DNA from: Plumapathes pennacea
Taxonomy: Eukaryota > Cnidaria > Anthozoa > Antipatharia > Myriopathidae
Length of the DNA stretch: 64,000 nt
NCBI GenBank assembly: GCA_964036295.1
Contig: OZ038463.1
Span: 2,604,001 to 2,668,000 of the forward strand
Direction: 5' to 3'
The notes beneath the pieces were generated by a model. The model was not told the DNA's origin. It did not search any database and was given only the letters and a program-made list of their open reading frames with translations. The position numbers and the translations under genes were made by a program. Positions 46,753 through 58,594 of this stretch are shown piece by piece; within the stretch, counting starts at the first letter, position 1, and each line of letters starts with the position of its first letter.

Positions 46753-49700
46753 TTACAGCCAGATATCAGAGGAACAGTCTCCCCCGGGATAACGCACTTC
46801 GTGAGCCAGGCAAGGACCATCGGGTTCGTTTTCAAAATCCACCAAGAAGTTCTCGTTCAACTTCAAACCGCCGTTTTCTGTGTCAACGTCCACTTGAAGA
46901 AGCATAGACCCTTTCCTTTAAAGAAACGAAAAAAAAAACACTTACCAAGATACAACGCACAACTCCATTAAACAGAAAGAAGCACTCCTACAAGATAGAA
47001 CGCACAAAATGAAAAAGAATAAAACACAAGATGCAGCGAACAAAATGAAACATAAAGAAATATTTATAAGATTCAACGAATAAAATGAAACAGAAAGAAA
47101 CATGCACTTACAAGATTAAACAAATAAATGGAACAGAAAAAAACACTTACAAGAAACAACGCACAACGTGAAACAGAATGAAACAGAATGAAACACTTAT
47201 AAGATTGAACGAATAAATGGCACAGAAAACACTTACGAGATACAACGCACAACGTGAAACAGAATAAAACACAGGATGCAACGAACAAAATAAAGCATAA
47301 AGAAACACTTCCTAGATACAACCGGAACCAAACTGAAACAGAAAGAAAGTAGCACTTACAAGATAACATAAAGTATAATAAGATCGGTAACTCAAAGTTA
47401 GCATTAGCGAGGATGTTACCAATGGCCAACGGCCAGCTACCCTGGTTCCAGAGGTCCTTATATTACTCCTTCAAGAGCTTTCCGACAAGAACGGCGGCGA
47501 CGAAGCGAGCGGAAAGAACCTCTAGGCGCATGAGGTAGCAATCTCACTTCCATGAGTTCAGCTGAACTTCGTCACTGATGGGTTAATGTTTGACAATGGC
47601 GATCGCGAGCGAGAAGAACTGGCATGGAAGTGAGGTTGCTATTTCGCGCACCCAGAGGTTCCCTCGCCACCGTCCGCTTTGCCGCTCTCTGCGGAGCCTT
47701 CGCCGCTCTTCATTGGCAAGCGAGGAACCTCTGGAACCAGGTTAACGGCCAGCCAACATAGGAAGTAAATGACTCACTTGGCCAGGTCTGGGTAGAACTG
47801 ATTGTCCCAGACGCTGTACAGCGAGGTGGTGACATAAAGTCTCTTGCCATCTAAACTGAGCTGAATCATCTGAGGGCCGCCGTACACTCTCTTGCCCTTT
47901 ACGTAACAAGCGTCCGGCTGCTCGCTCAACTCCGTGTCTTCTGTCACTTTAACGGCGCCATCTTTTGTGATACTGCCGCCGAGGAACAGCTGATGAATTG
48001 AACGGACGCAAACTTTAGTTCAGTAAGACGAAGACAAATTTGGGTTAAGAAACGTTCGTGTTTCAGAGAGACGAATATTTTAATAAAAAATAAATTAAAT
48101 TAAAGAGTCCAAACGCTACCTGTCCTGTAAGTCGCGGGTGTTTGGGGTCTGTGATGTCATACTGGCGGAGATCTCCGTGGATCCAGTTGCTGAAATACAG
48201 GAATTTATCATCCAGCGAAAGCAATATGTCGGTTATCAGACCTGTAATGTAAAGTACACGAGCAGGAAGCAGAATCAGTCACGTGTTAGGACAGTAAGTG
48301 TTGCCACTTCGTCTTCTGTCTCAATAAATTTGACTGTCACCGTGGTGATCTTGTTTCTACAACTGAGTCAAAAAATTCTGTACAATCATACTTTTGTGTA
48401 CAATTCAGATAAACATGGTTGCGTGTTTTAAAATCTTCACGATCTTAGGCGGAAAAATGGTGGAAAACGAAGTACTGCTCGCCAGCCTCGTCCCCAGGAC
48501 CACCCGCGTGAGAGGTACCCGACAAATCTAAACGGTAAATAGACTTCGGGTTTTGGGCGCAATAAAATTATATGCTTAATCCAGTCTGTATCGGAGTCAT
48601 TTGTCGAGGGCTTGAACTCCTCACCGAATGGCCCTGGGAACAAGTTGAAAGTGAGCTAAAGAACCTACCAGGCATCTCGGGTAGTGCCCAGCCCTCTACC
48701 TTCTTGCCCGGAACTTGAATCACCTTCTCAGCACTCCATGTTCCTTCCTACGTTGAAGAACAGAAAAGAAAACAAGGAGACAAATGAAGATTCGACAGTA
48801 CAACTCCAGAAAGATTCAACAAAGGATATACAGAAATTACAGGAATTAGGCGAGAAAACACAGAATCGCATAAAAAATATTTTAACCCTTTCACTTCTGA
48901 GAGTGATCAACTTCATTTTTCTCCTTATGTTTCTCTCCAGAGATATATGACACAGTATGGAGAATTTGCCTCTTGATAGTTCACTCAAACGAAAGTTTAT
49001 TGGCGTACTAATTCTCACTACATCACTCATACATTTTTTTCTTGGATGCTCAGGAGAATTTGTATTCTGAGCGCAGGAGTGAAAGGGTTAAATAGGTGAA
49101 GAGAAGAAACAAGAAAACAGAACAATTCTAGGACTATTAAACAAAGGACATGCAGAGATGAAGAGGAAATAAAATAGACGTTTACACCCGTCATATAATG
49201 AACACTACATTATTATTTGATAAAGTTCACCGGCATGAAACTAATCGAAAGGAAAGAAATAAATAACGAAATAAATAAATAAATAAATAACGAAGAAAAA
49301 GTCCAAGCTCGTGCCCAGGCCCCAGGGCTTTCTAATTTTTTCCGGCGCATGGTCGCCGAAAGGTTCTGGAAACTATTGGTTCTAATTAAAGCCCACAAAT
49401 AACGAATTCTTTGTAATGAGTTACAACTTGGTAGCCAATCGCAATCACTTAAACATTGGTCCACGCACCGTATGAAGTTAGAAAGCTCTGGGTAATTGTA
49501 ATTTTCTAAACGCTTCACGTATGCATACCTCATTTTTAAAGAATCTGAAGATGTTGCTGGATAGGGCGTTACCCACAAAGCCTTGCGTTTGATCAGGGTC
49601 ATGAAGAAAACGAATCTCAAGAGGGAGCGTTCCAGGCCCCAGTTCGAGTGTTTGTTTCACAACATGCTCGGTCCAGTCCCACACGTACAGCCGATGCCCG

Positions 49701-52700
49701 TATTTCCCTTCACACAAGAAGATGACGCAACGTCAGAATTTGAGACGCAAAATAATTACGTAAACTATCACTGGACTGCTGCTCAGGTCGACAATGACTC
49801 GTGAGTCTCCAACTGAATACTTGTCTCATGACGCAATATCATGTCAGGTATATCGGTCCTCAAAGCCATTCCTCTTGTTCACTCCAGAGTTTACAACATT
49901 CCTCTCTACTCAAACCTCTTTCACAGCCAAGTATGTCCCCTCCCACCCTCTTACCAGCTTGCATTCTCCTCTCCCCTCCCCTCTTAGTCTTACTAGCCTG
50001 CATGTCTTCCTCTCCTCTCCCCTCTTGGTCTTACCAGCCTGCACGTCCTCCTCTCCCCTCCCCTCATGGTCTTACCAGTGCACGTCCTCCCCTCCTCATC
50101 CCCCCATCCCCCCTTACCAGCCTGCACGTCCTCCACTTTGAAGCCGCTCTTGATAGCGTTGGGCTCACCCCACTCGGAGCTGATCATGACATTGTGTCGA
50201 GGTTGGTACCAAAAGTCATACCCATAAGGCACCCCACCGTCTTTCTCCCATGTGCCTTTGACGTCAAACGTCTGGCCATCCAATAAAATGAAGCCCCCTG
50301 AAACAAACCCGTGATGTCAGAACTTGGTAACCACCCGGATACGACGACAAACTATACAGCACAATATTTAATAATAATATTATATATTATCTAACGTATC
50401 GCTGAAAACCGATATAAGATCCGAGAAATGTAGCATTTGACAGAGATTGTTTCACTGCATTGAAATAATGTTTTATCGATAAAACGGGTCTAGCCCTCTG
50501 ACCTTTGCCCTTGCCTTCCGGAGTTCCAAACGCGCTAATCATGATCTCGCCATTTGCCAGGCAATGTGTAGTGTGAGGGAAGGCGAGACCTGTCTTGAAT
50601 ACTTCCTCTGGATCAACAATCTGCACGAAAGGAACAAAAAATATATTCTAGCACTTCAAGAACGACGTTTGTCTCTGTGCGTTGGAAGAAATTAAAATGA
50701 CCTGCGTGCTATGAGCTTATAATGGACTCAAGGTTTATGCATGTGTACATGATTTCCATGTTTTACTGTTTCTCTTGCATCAGTGTTTCTTTTTTTTTTT
50801 TTTTTTTTTTCGTACCTTGTGAATTTGAGGGGCTTTTGGGTCTGATCCAACATCAAACACGTAAATCCGGGAAGACATGAGGGACGGCATGATCAAGCGG
50901 TCACGTTTCTTGCTTGGATTACCATAGCAACTGTTAATAGGATAAGTAAATAGTATTAGCAAGACCACTGGTCTTAAGTGACTAAGCAACCACTCATTTA
51001 TTGTGCCTGTCTGTCCATTGCACTGTCTCTCCAACTGTGTATTCATTACCCACCCACCTGCTGCAAGCATTCCAGCCACTGTGATGCAATTCATCCCCAA
51101 CGAAAGGCACAGACAGGCGATGAATTACCTGAGAAAAGTGAAGCGGAAGGCTTTATTAAACTGCGCTTGAAGCAACACCATAGATTTCACATTACCATGG
51201 AGTAGGTGCTAGGGGTGGGACGGGCCAGTTAAAGCGACCTAGGTAATAGCTCCGCCTAAACGTTGATCCCGGGGTTGAAATAGTGACCCTGTTATTCGCC
51301 TCTAGTAATCACTTTCCCTTCTAAATACCTTTAAACTGGACTTGACGTCTAGTAAAACCGCACGCGACATTTGCAAGTTTCGAAACTCAGTTCCTTTTAT
51401 CAGCCGTTATTACCGACCCTCAATACCAAAACTCATTTTTCCATAGCCCAGGGACTGAGCAATTCCGATTCCAGAATATTAGGAATTCCATTACGTCTAT
51501 TCTGCTTCCGGAGGCGGAGGCTTTAAATCTGAGTCTACCAGTGGAAGTGCCTGGAAGTGCCCCTCCCCACTCTCTAAGCGCACACAGACGTGTGGAGCAG
51601 GCGCGGTGAAACTCGAGCAAAATAAACTCATGTAGACAAAGTATGCACACACACGTATATACAGACACACAGAGAAGCACGCTCGTCTGACCTGACTGTA
51701 AGTGGATGATTCTGGGTCGACATCCACTGTTGCCAGGTAATCTGGCTTATTAACCCCAGTGTTGTTATGGATACACGGTAGGTACACGATGCGTTCACGT
51801 GGTCCCTTCATGGCGTCCAGAGGGCTCGCGTACCCAGGACCACACTTGTGACAAGAGGCTGATATAGAAATATAGACTGGTAAAACATCAACAACGACAA
51901 AACCAAAGAAATCTAAATAGCTCCAAATCGATATCCTCTCCTCTAGACAAAACTTTTATCATTGTAATTATAAGAAATCAACGAAGTTTCTTTTTCTCAT
52001 CTGGCAGTCATGGGAATCCGAACGGGACTGACACACCCACCTAAACCTACACTCCTGAAATTCGCTGTCATTATGACCAACAGAGAAATGGAAATCCGTT
52101 TCACGGCAGTAAACAATTCTTCATAACTTGGACTTCTAAAGCCTGGGCTAGCAGCGGCGAAAAACTCTCTTAACCCTACTCCGGGTCCTGAAGTCGCCAT
52201 AATTTAATGCGACTTATAAGGCGCGGCAATTTTTACTGCGGCGACTAAAGGCGACTTAAGAAAATCCAACTGGCCTAATATTTTCTTTCATTGATTTAAG
52301 GCGACTTAAGGCATTTCAGGAGATTCTGTTCATTGCCACTTACAGCGACTTAAGGCGACTTAAGGCAACTTTAGGACCCGGTGTCCTAGCGGATTTTATC
52401 CCCCCCCCCCCCCCCCCAAATTTTATCCCCCCGGATAGAATCTGCTAGCGGATTTTATCCCCCCCCCCCCCCCCCAGATAATATCCGCTAGCGGATTCTA
52501 TCCCCCTCTCGCGGATTTTATCCCCCCCTAACTCATACTCGACAGCGAAGCGTTCAAAGGTCTTAGAAGCCGTGTCTTAAAATTTATCATGTAGTTGGAT
52601 GCAAAGCACATTAGAGACTTGAAACGAAGATTGTTTTTTAACAATAGGCATAGCCGCACGCCATTCCCTTTAACCGTCGGTCGGGGTCGTGGCTGGTCGG

Positions 52701-55454
52701 CCACGGTCGGCCATAATAGTCGGCCACACAGGCATCAATTTATTTCACTATGCACCCTTGTAAAGTTCCACTAAAACATCAGGAGAGATTTTAGCTACCC
52801 CTCAGCAGAGTGGATCAATTGTTATTTTGTGCAGACGATTCTCATGTCTGTTTATCATATCTTTGCCTCACATAGAGACTTGAAACAAACACTTGTTTGA
52901 GGGCTTAAATCCCAAATAAGATATACCGCAAGGTTTTGTTGAAACGATAAACGGAAGGCTTCGATCCATTCGAAGTGTAAACGCCTTTATAACAATAGGC
53001 GGTTTAAAAAAAAACTTCAATTCAATTCGTTATAGTGAAGCGTTGAAAGCGTTTAATTAGTATGTAAACGGAAGGCTTCGATCCATTTGAAGTGTTACCG
53101 CCTTTATAACAATAGGCGGCTTTAAAAAAAAACTTCAATTCAATTCAATTCAATTCAATTCGTTATAATGAAGCGTTGAAAACGTTTAGTTAGTGGTTTG
53201 GATCCCGATTTGAAATCATAGTAAGCGGTTCGATCCGTCAATGACTCTGGCTAAAAGGGCAGTCTTCTATCACGTTTCGCATTTCCCGCGATCGAGAGCA
53301 ATGACGGGGGGATAACCCGCTGTGACACCGGAGTAGGCATCGTCTTAGCTTTGGATTAATGCACAGAAGCATTGTGTTTTAGAGTGGTTTTCGGATGGCT
53401 GTCGAAAACCAAAGTAAAGAGCATTGCCAATCACAGAAGCTGTAAGAAACACTATCAACAAACGAGAAGCCAAAGTAATGTGTGTTTATTTTTGTGAGAG
53501 AAAACGACACTCGCTTGCTTGCGTGAGAAAATCGGAATTATACTGTGGTCAATTAATTCCATCATGCTATTTGCTTTCGGTCATCCGGATGTAATCTGAC
53601 CCGCAGTCTAGGATATATTTTTAAAAGTCTCTCGGGGCTATGTTTTTGCAACTTCATTTGCTTGTAGAGCCTTAGTTACTAGTTACTATAGTATGATGAT
53701 AGATCACTCCGGTCCATTTTAAAATCAAAACATGAACTCTTGTTCGGAGACTCACGACGCATAGTGTAACGCAGTGAGCCATCGCTCACATCTCTTTGTG
53801 GATTTTAAAAATGTTGCAGGTTAAAGTAGTTTATTGCTTGCTTATCGCAGACACTCGATTAGCTGCTAATGATTTTTCTTTTGTCACGTATAGTTTCAAA
53901 TAGCTGCTAATGATTTTTCTTTTACCCGGTAGAGCTTCAAATTCAACCAAAATGCCTCGGTCTCTGAGTCCAACTAGAACGCAGAAAATAGGCAGTTATA
54001 CTGGTAAATACATCATAAGAATACGGCCTTTGATTTTGAAAATAAGTTTTAGTCTTAGGGAAAACCCCGATCAAAGTCAGAAAGAGTTAGGGTTAGCTCG
54101 CTCAAAGCTCACCGGATTGTGTATTTTAAATCTATAAACCTCGTTCATCATCAAGTCCTACCTGTACTCAAATTGCTGCTGCGCGAAGTCAAGCTATAAA
54201 TAGTTCCGAGAACTGATCAGTCTTTGTTTGCAGGTTTCACTTGACATGCAAATGTTTAGGTGCACGTGCTAAAACTAAATCCATTGAGCCAATACAAGTG
54301 GTATCCGGCGTATTTCGGGTCGCCTCCGAGGTAGGGTTAGGCGTCCTGATGTGAAACGGATTAACACGCAGATTATACAACTGGTGGTTGGGAAGTTTAC
54401 AAGTGCCACGCCACAGGATACGGATTCAAGTCCGGGCAAGTTGATGATCCGGAAACCCTATATCGGTGAATTATGTCTTGAACAAATTATAAATGGATGC
54501 CATCGAGGTATGTGGTCCCTTAGTCGGCAATGCGTGACGTCGTTCTGATACCTCACTGAAATGAACAGGTATTCTCTACTAACTTCGGTTGCCACAAGAA
54601 GCCGAGATAAAATCGATGAGAAGTTATGAATCCTCTGAATATGCAAATCGTGAAATGTTCTCTTGGGCTGCTTCCGGTGTTGCACAACAGCTGGGCACGC
54701 AATGGGTACCCCCTCCCCGGGACTGTCCTGTGTCGCTACAAATTTCCCAACCCTCAGCCAATGGCCATTTCACCCTTCACCGACTCTTTTGCTAATAAAT
54801 TTATAATTTTCCTATTTAACTTTATGGCGAGGTGTCCGTCTTGGTCTTGAAAGTGAGAGTCAGCAACTATTCCCTTGTGAACACAACAGGTTGTAATTCT
54901 GTTTTTGGCTTTTGTTTAATAGTGGTGCACAATTGTATGCAGTCCGCACCTTGTACGGTTTGCTTAAGTTAACGCTGATTTATGCTAAAGCACACAAGCA
55001 TGTTTGTACAGTTGTACAGCAGCAGTGGAGTCCAGTATAAACATTAACGTTCAAGGCAGTTACTCCTCACAATTTTGGTTGGGAGTGTGCCACCCGGGAC
55101 TGAAAACCCTTTGGGGCGGCACATACATATATGGCTCATATCTGGGAGTACCTCCTCCCCCCCCTGGGCCTTTGTTATTAAACGAATCTTGTTCTAAACC
55201 AAGTCGGAGCACTGGCGGCGAATTAATACAGCCGCCTTGCCATATGGCTTTACAGCTCGACGATACATAGTGAGGATGAATGTACTCGCCTAGTCCTTAA
55301 GAGAACATGTCAGTTACGCAACCGAGAGAGCTCGAAACTAAGTGGAATCGTGTGAAGACTAAATTTGTCCCTACCGTCTGTGTACTAAACACACAACACG
55401 ACTATTCAAGTTATAGAGAAACTTAAGTGAACACTTGTGCTTACCTTCGCTCAT
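46753..55454 (-). CDS. SELENBP1: Selenium-binding protein 1 / methanethiol oxidase
   Basis: Eleven minus-strand exons join in phase: 55454-55445, 51858-51692, 51128-51058, 50930-50816, 50620-50503, 50297-50118, 49707-49529, 48747-48669, 48241-48120, 47989-47778 and 46915-46753. They give 471 residues (human 472). The family is a cytosolic beta-propeller; the human enzyme oxidises methanethiol to formaldehyde, sulfide and peroxide. Visible motifs in order are [20 protein letters not shown] (CxxC), [46 protein letters not shown] and [78 protein letters not shown] and [16 protein letters not shown] follow. The first coding exon is just 10 nt and lies 3.6 kb upstream of the rest; it fits phase but is the least certain part. 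Confidence 0.96.
46925..47380. repeat. Degenerate tandem repeats in the last SELENBP1 intron
   Basis: Imperfect units built from ACACTTACAAGATACAACGC, ACAACGTGAAACAGAATAAA and AATGAAACAGAAAGAAAC recur about eight times with changing order and length. On the gene's strand each unit shows a TTGTAAGTG-type donor-like word. Non-coding. Confidence 0.75.
47440..47744. mobile_element. MITE with CCTGGTTCCAGAGGT ends
   Basis: CCCTGGTTCCAGAGGTCCTT at the left and AGGAACCTCTGGAACCAGGT at the right are inverted. A second inner pair is CCTCTAGGCGCATGAGGTAG with CAATCTCACTTCCAT against ATGGAAGTGAGGTTG and GCGCACCCAGAGG. It lies in the last SELENBP1 intron next to exon 10. Confidence 0.8.
48893..49090. mobile_element. 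piggyBac-like MITE, copy 4 (SELENBP1 intron)
   Basis: The ends TTAACCCTTTCACTTC and AGGAGTGAAAGGGTTAA are flanked by TTAA on both sides, the expected piggyBac target duplication. The inside matches the other copies (GAGTGATCAACTTC, ACTACATCACTCATACATTT). Confidence 0.82.
50787..50811. repeat. T homopolymer at a SELENBP1 splice donor
   Basis: On the gene's strand the intron after exon 4 begins GTACG followed by more than 20 A residues, so the run starts five bases into the intron. Confidence 0.9.
52181..52381. mobile_element. MITE with CCGGGTCCTGAAGTCGCC ends
   Basis: CCGGGTCCTGAAGTCGCCAT at the left is mirrored by GGCGACTTAAGGCAACTTTA followed by GGACCCGG at the right. The inside is filled with AAGGCGACTT words, so subterminal repeats dominate. 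Confidence 0.75.
52399..52530. repeat. C-homopolymer tracts with GCTAGCGGATT spacers
   Basis: Two runs of about 15-17 C, each preceded by GCGGATTTTATC, plus shorter CCCCC runs and repeated GCTAGCGGATT words. Low-complexity, prone to length change and to sequencing error. Confidence 0.85.
52958..53193. repeat. About 115-bp tandem duplication
   Basis: AACGGAAGGCTTCGATCCAT, CGCCTTTATAACAATAGGCG and CAATTCGTTATAGTGAAGCG occur twice in the same order. The second copy has an expanded (CAATT)n run of five units against two in the first. Confidence 0.88.
53381..53495. mobile_element. Truncated MITE, copy 3 of the AGAGTGGTTTTCGG family
   Basis: One end, AGAGTGGTTTTCGGATGGCT with GTCGAAAACCAAAGTAA, and the AGAAGCCAAAGTAAT block are present. 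The opposite end seen in the copies at 13796-14032 and 30124-30403 is missing. Confidence 0.65.
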
Positions 55455-57065
55455 GTTGCATGAATTTTAGCTGAAAATCTTTGGATCTAGTTCTCGAACT
55501 TGGTCCGCAACCCGTCCGCAACCCGTCCCTTTCCGCCCGCAAGTCAATCAAACTGTATTGGGCAACCACATGTCAGTCACGTTATTCAAACCGGTTGTGA
55601 CAAAAATCAGGTTTCCGAGAGAAGACTGGGAACAAAATAACGAGTTATTGGCGAAGTCGTCCGGAGGCGTTTACGAACGTGTCGATCGGGACAAAAATAA
55701 ACGACTTCGGTTCGTCTGAAGATGGTTTTGACACCAGAGGCACTGGCGTCCATCAGACACAGCTGATGATTCTGACACCGGAAGACTGAGTCAAATTAAC
55801 TCGGCACTGGAAAAGTTTTAGAAGAAAATAATTAGCTCGGGGAGAACATACTAAAGAAGAAAGGCTTGTTCTGGCTGATCTGAGGCACAGATAAATATTG
55901 GCACCGAAGATAATAAAATCCACCGCGTGAACTGGTCCGGAGAACAAGAATTTGCTGTGGGAAACACCCGACAATGTTCTAGCAAATCACCACAGGAATG
56001 CATGACAAACTTCATGCGACTTTAACGCACTCTGCGGGAGTTTGGTCAAATTTTCCGGTGTTAGCATGGAAACGCGCGTAATTAAATTACAGTTTCCATC
56101 AACCCACACAGCTTCGGATGGAGTGCTGACATGTAGAATGAAACTCGAGAAGGGCACAGTCAGTTATTTACCATGCACGGAGATCGAGGTGTTGTCGCTC
56201 CGTTCAATCTCTCCGTGAAAGTAGTGTAAAATGCTGTTCAGCTGCGTTTATGGTCAAACTCTCGATGCCGTTAAATCTCGTAGTGTCACTGCAGCAAAAA
56301 CTTTGTGCCGTTTCTTTTCGATTTTATGGAAATAGACTTCGAAGCCTGATCGGCCTATTCGGCTCGTCACAAAAAGAAATTCAGAGACACAGTGCTTGTG
56401 GCGACATCTTTTGGGACTTTGGCACACTCATCGAGAAAGAAAAAACTGGAAATGGACGATTTTTCACTCATAAAGTTCTGATCCGTTCTATCGCGTAATG
56501 AGTTTGTTTGTCGAAGCGCGGGAACGAGATGGCGATGTTCGCGCCATTTTTGTGAACTGATCGATCGAAGGAGCTGCTGTCCGCCGTGGAGGATCTGGAT
56601 TTACTTCTTGCAACTGGCACAATTTCGCCTTACGCTGGTGAATAAAACGAGCCATAATCGCAGAGACAGCAGCAAAGAGGCGCCGGCGCCCTGTGGAATT
56701 CAATCTCGCAGCTTGACAAAATGTGCTAAAGCTTTCAATGTTGGACAGACCTGGGTGAGCAAGATTCTTTGACTTTACGCAGTATTTATATTTGAGCCGT
56801 TTTCTTCTGTTTCGCTTGCTCAACATATTGTAACTGAATTTTCATGATACTGGCCCCAACCCTCAAAATATTGTTCCGACATTGCACAGATGTACTCTCA
56901 GTCATGCCATTCAAACTGTGCTCCTGATCTTGCATAGTGTCTTTCCTACATATATCATACTCTGTCACCTTTCTTTAAATATTTTGTAAAACCAGTCTCT
57001 TGCATTAAATTCTGTACCTTTGTAGTTTATTAACCAAGCAAGGGTTTCATAACAAGTGACTGTGT

Positions 57066-57930
57066 AAATCAATTGGACACCTTGAAGCAACAGGGGAACT
57101 TGGCTGAAAGGCTGTTACTCTGTGAAACATATTTTTGTTTCTTGATGCTTCATTAGGTACTAAAAAGCGTTTGATGCTTTTCAGATAAATTTGTTTCCAT
57201 AACAGTTGTATGTCCAATCAATTGGACACCTTGAAGCAGCAGAGGAACTTGGCTGAAAGGCTGTGACTCTGTGAAACATATTTTTGTTCCTTGATGCTTC
57301 ATTGGGTACTAAAAAGCGTTTGATATTTTTCAGATAGAATTCGTTTTCATAACAATTGTATGTTATCAATTGGACGCCTTGAAGCAGCAGAGGAACTTGG
57401 CTGAAAGGCTGTAACTCTGCGAAACATTACATTGTTTCTTGATGCTTCATTAGATACTAAAAAGCGTTTGATGTTTTTCAGATAAATTTGTTTCCATAAC
57501 AGTTGTATGTACAATCAATTGGACACCTTGAAGCAGCAGAGGAACTTGGCTGAAAGGCTGTAACTCTGCGAAACATTATATTGTTTCTTGATGCTTCATT
57601 AGGTACTAAAAAGCGTTTGATGTTTTTCAGATAAATTTGTTTCCATAACAATTGTATGTTTAATCAATTGGACGCCTTGAAGCAGCAGAGGAACTTGGCT
57701 GAAAGGCTGTGACTCTGTGAAACATTATATTGTTTCTTGATGCTTCACCGGGTACTAAAATAAGAAGCTTTTGAATTTTTTCGGATAGAATTTGTTTTTG
57801 TAACAATCTGTGTTTAAAATCAATTGGACACCTCGAAACAGCAGAGGAATGTGGCTTGAAAGGCTTTGACTTTGAGACACTTTTTTTCTCGTACTAAACG
57901 CTTTTGATATTTTTTCAGGTAGAGTTTCTC
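57066..57930. repeat. About 148-bp tandem array, six copies
   Basis: Each unit has CAATTGGACACCTTGAAGCA, then GAGGAACTTGGCTGAAAGGC, TTTCTTGATGCTTCATTAGG, TACTAAAAAGCGTTTGATG and TTTCAGATAAATTTG. Copies start near 57069, 57217, 57365, 57514, 57662 and 57819. The first five are very similar; the last is decayed and has insertions. Confidence 0.92.
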
Positions 57931-58339
57931 AACGCTTTTTTTATGTTATGTGACTTCAGTTGCACTATAACAACATTGTGAAAGGCTAACGCGCCATATG
58001 AAGGAGAATAGATAAGCGTGACATTTTTCGTGGGTGCATTTTAATGAATAAAAGTTCTTATCAGTTGGGTTTCAGTTCTCATGCATCCTCGAAGCATTCT
58101 GAATTGTCAGAGGGCTGTGTTGTGAATAGGAATGAAGAAGTTCGTGATGTGTTGTGGCTGTAGCATACGGTTTTAAGATTGTATGGCCTTTTGTTGAGAC
58201 TCTGTCACTTGTTATTCCTGCTCCTAAAGAACCGTGGTAAATTTGTTTGGAGGTTATCGGGGTTTCGCATACTTACACGCGCATTGGAACAATATGTACG
58301 TCGTTCTCGAAAAACGCGACGGATACTAAATTGCTGCGG

Positions 58340-58594
58340 TTGTGATTGGAAGGAGTCCGTCAGGCATTGACCCCTCTACTGAAAAATATCTCCGAACAGG
58401 CCCACCGCGACTACTGGAAGCATTACCGCAGAGGCTGCGCATGCAATGCTTTGCCAGCGATGTGTACAGTTTCGCGGTGATGGCGGGGAAGTCTGGTAAA
58501 CTACCTGGTTTAGTTTCCCAGGCAAGGAAGAAAATCCAGACGACAGGCCAACTGTCGATGAACTTGTTCGCTTTCTTACTGAATACATTTAGCC
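58340..58594 (+). pseudogene. Protein-kinase C-lobe fragment, frameshifted
   Basis: One frame reads QCFASDVYSFAVM, the kinase SDVYSFG-type motif of subdomain IX. After a frame change, another frame reads WFSFPGKEENPDDRPTVDEL with VRFLTEYI and a stop. This is the RP-containing end of the C-lobe (subdomain XI). A TAA sits between the two parts in the second frame. No upstream catalytic loop is visible, so it is a broken remnant of a tyrosine-kinase-like gene copy. Confidence 0.6.

Larger units (their letters stand above)
51859..55444 (-). other. First SELENBP1 intron (3.6 kb)
   Basis: Between the 10-nt first coding exon and exon 2. It contains an inverted-repeat element at 52181-52381, C-rich tracts at 52399-52530, a two-copy duplication at 52958-53193 and a truncated MITE at 53381-53495. 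The rest shows nothing I can name. Confidence 0.6.

Noticed and set aside
47073-47429. Minus-strand open frame of 118 codons rich in Cys and Phe
   Set aside because: Product of the degenerate tandem repeat in the SELENBP1 intron; composition and repetition explain it.
53205-53260. GCGGTTCGATCCG resembling a tRNA T-arm
   Set aside because: No matching acceptor stem, D-arm or anticodon arm around it.
56488-56826. Minus-strand open frame of 112 codons, basic, with a Met start
   Set aside because: No domain recognised, no neighbouring exons, ordinary length for chance in this GC context. It could be a transposon-related piece but I cannot support it.
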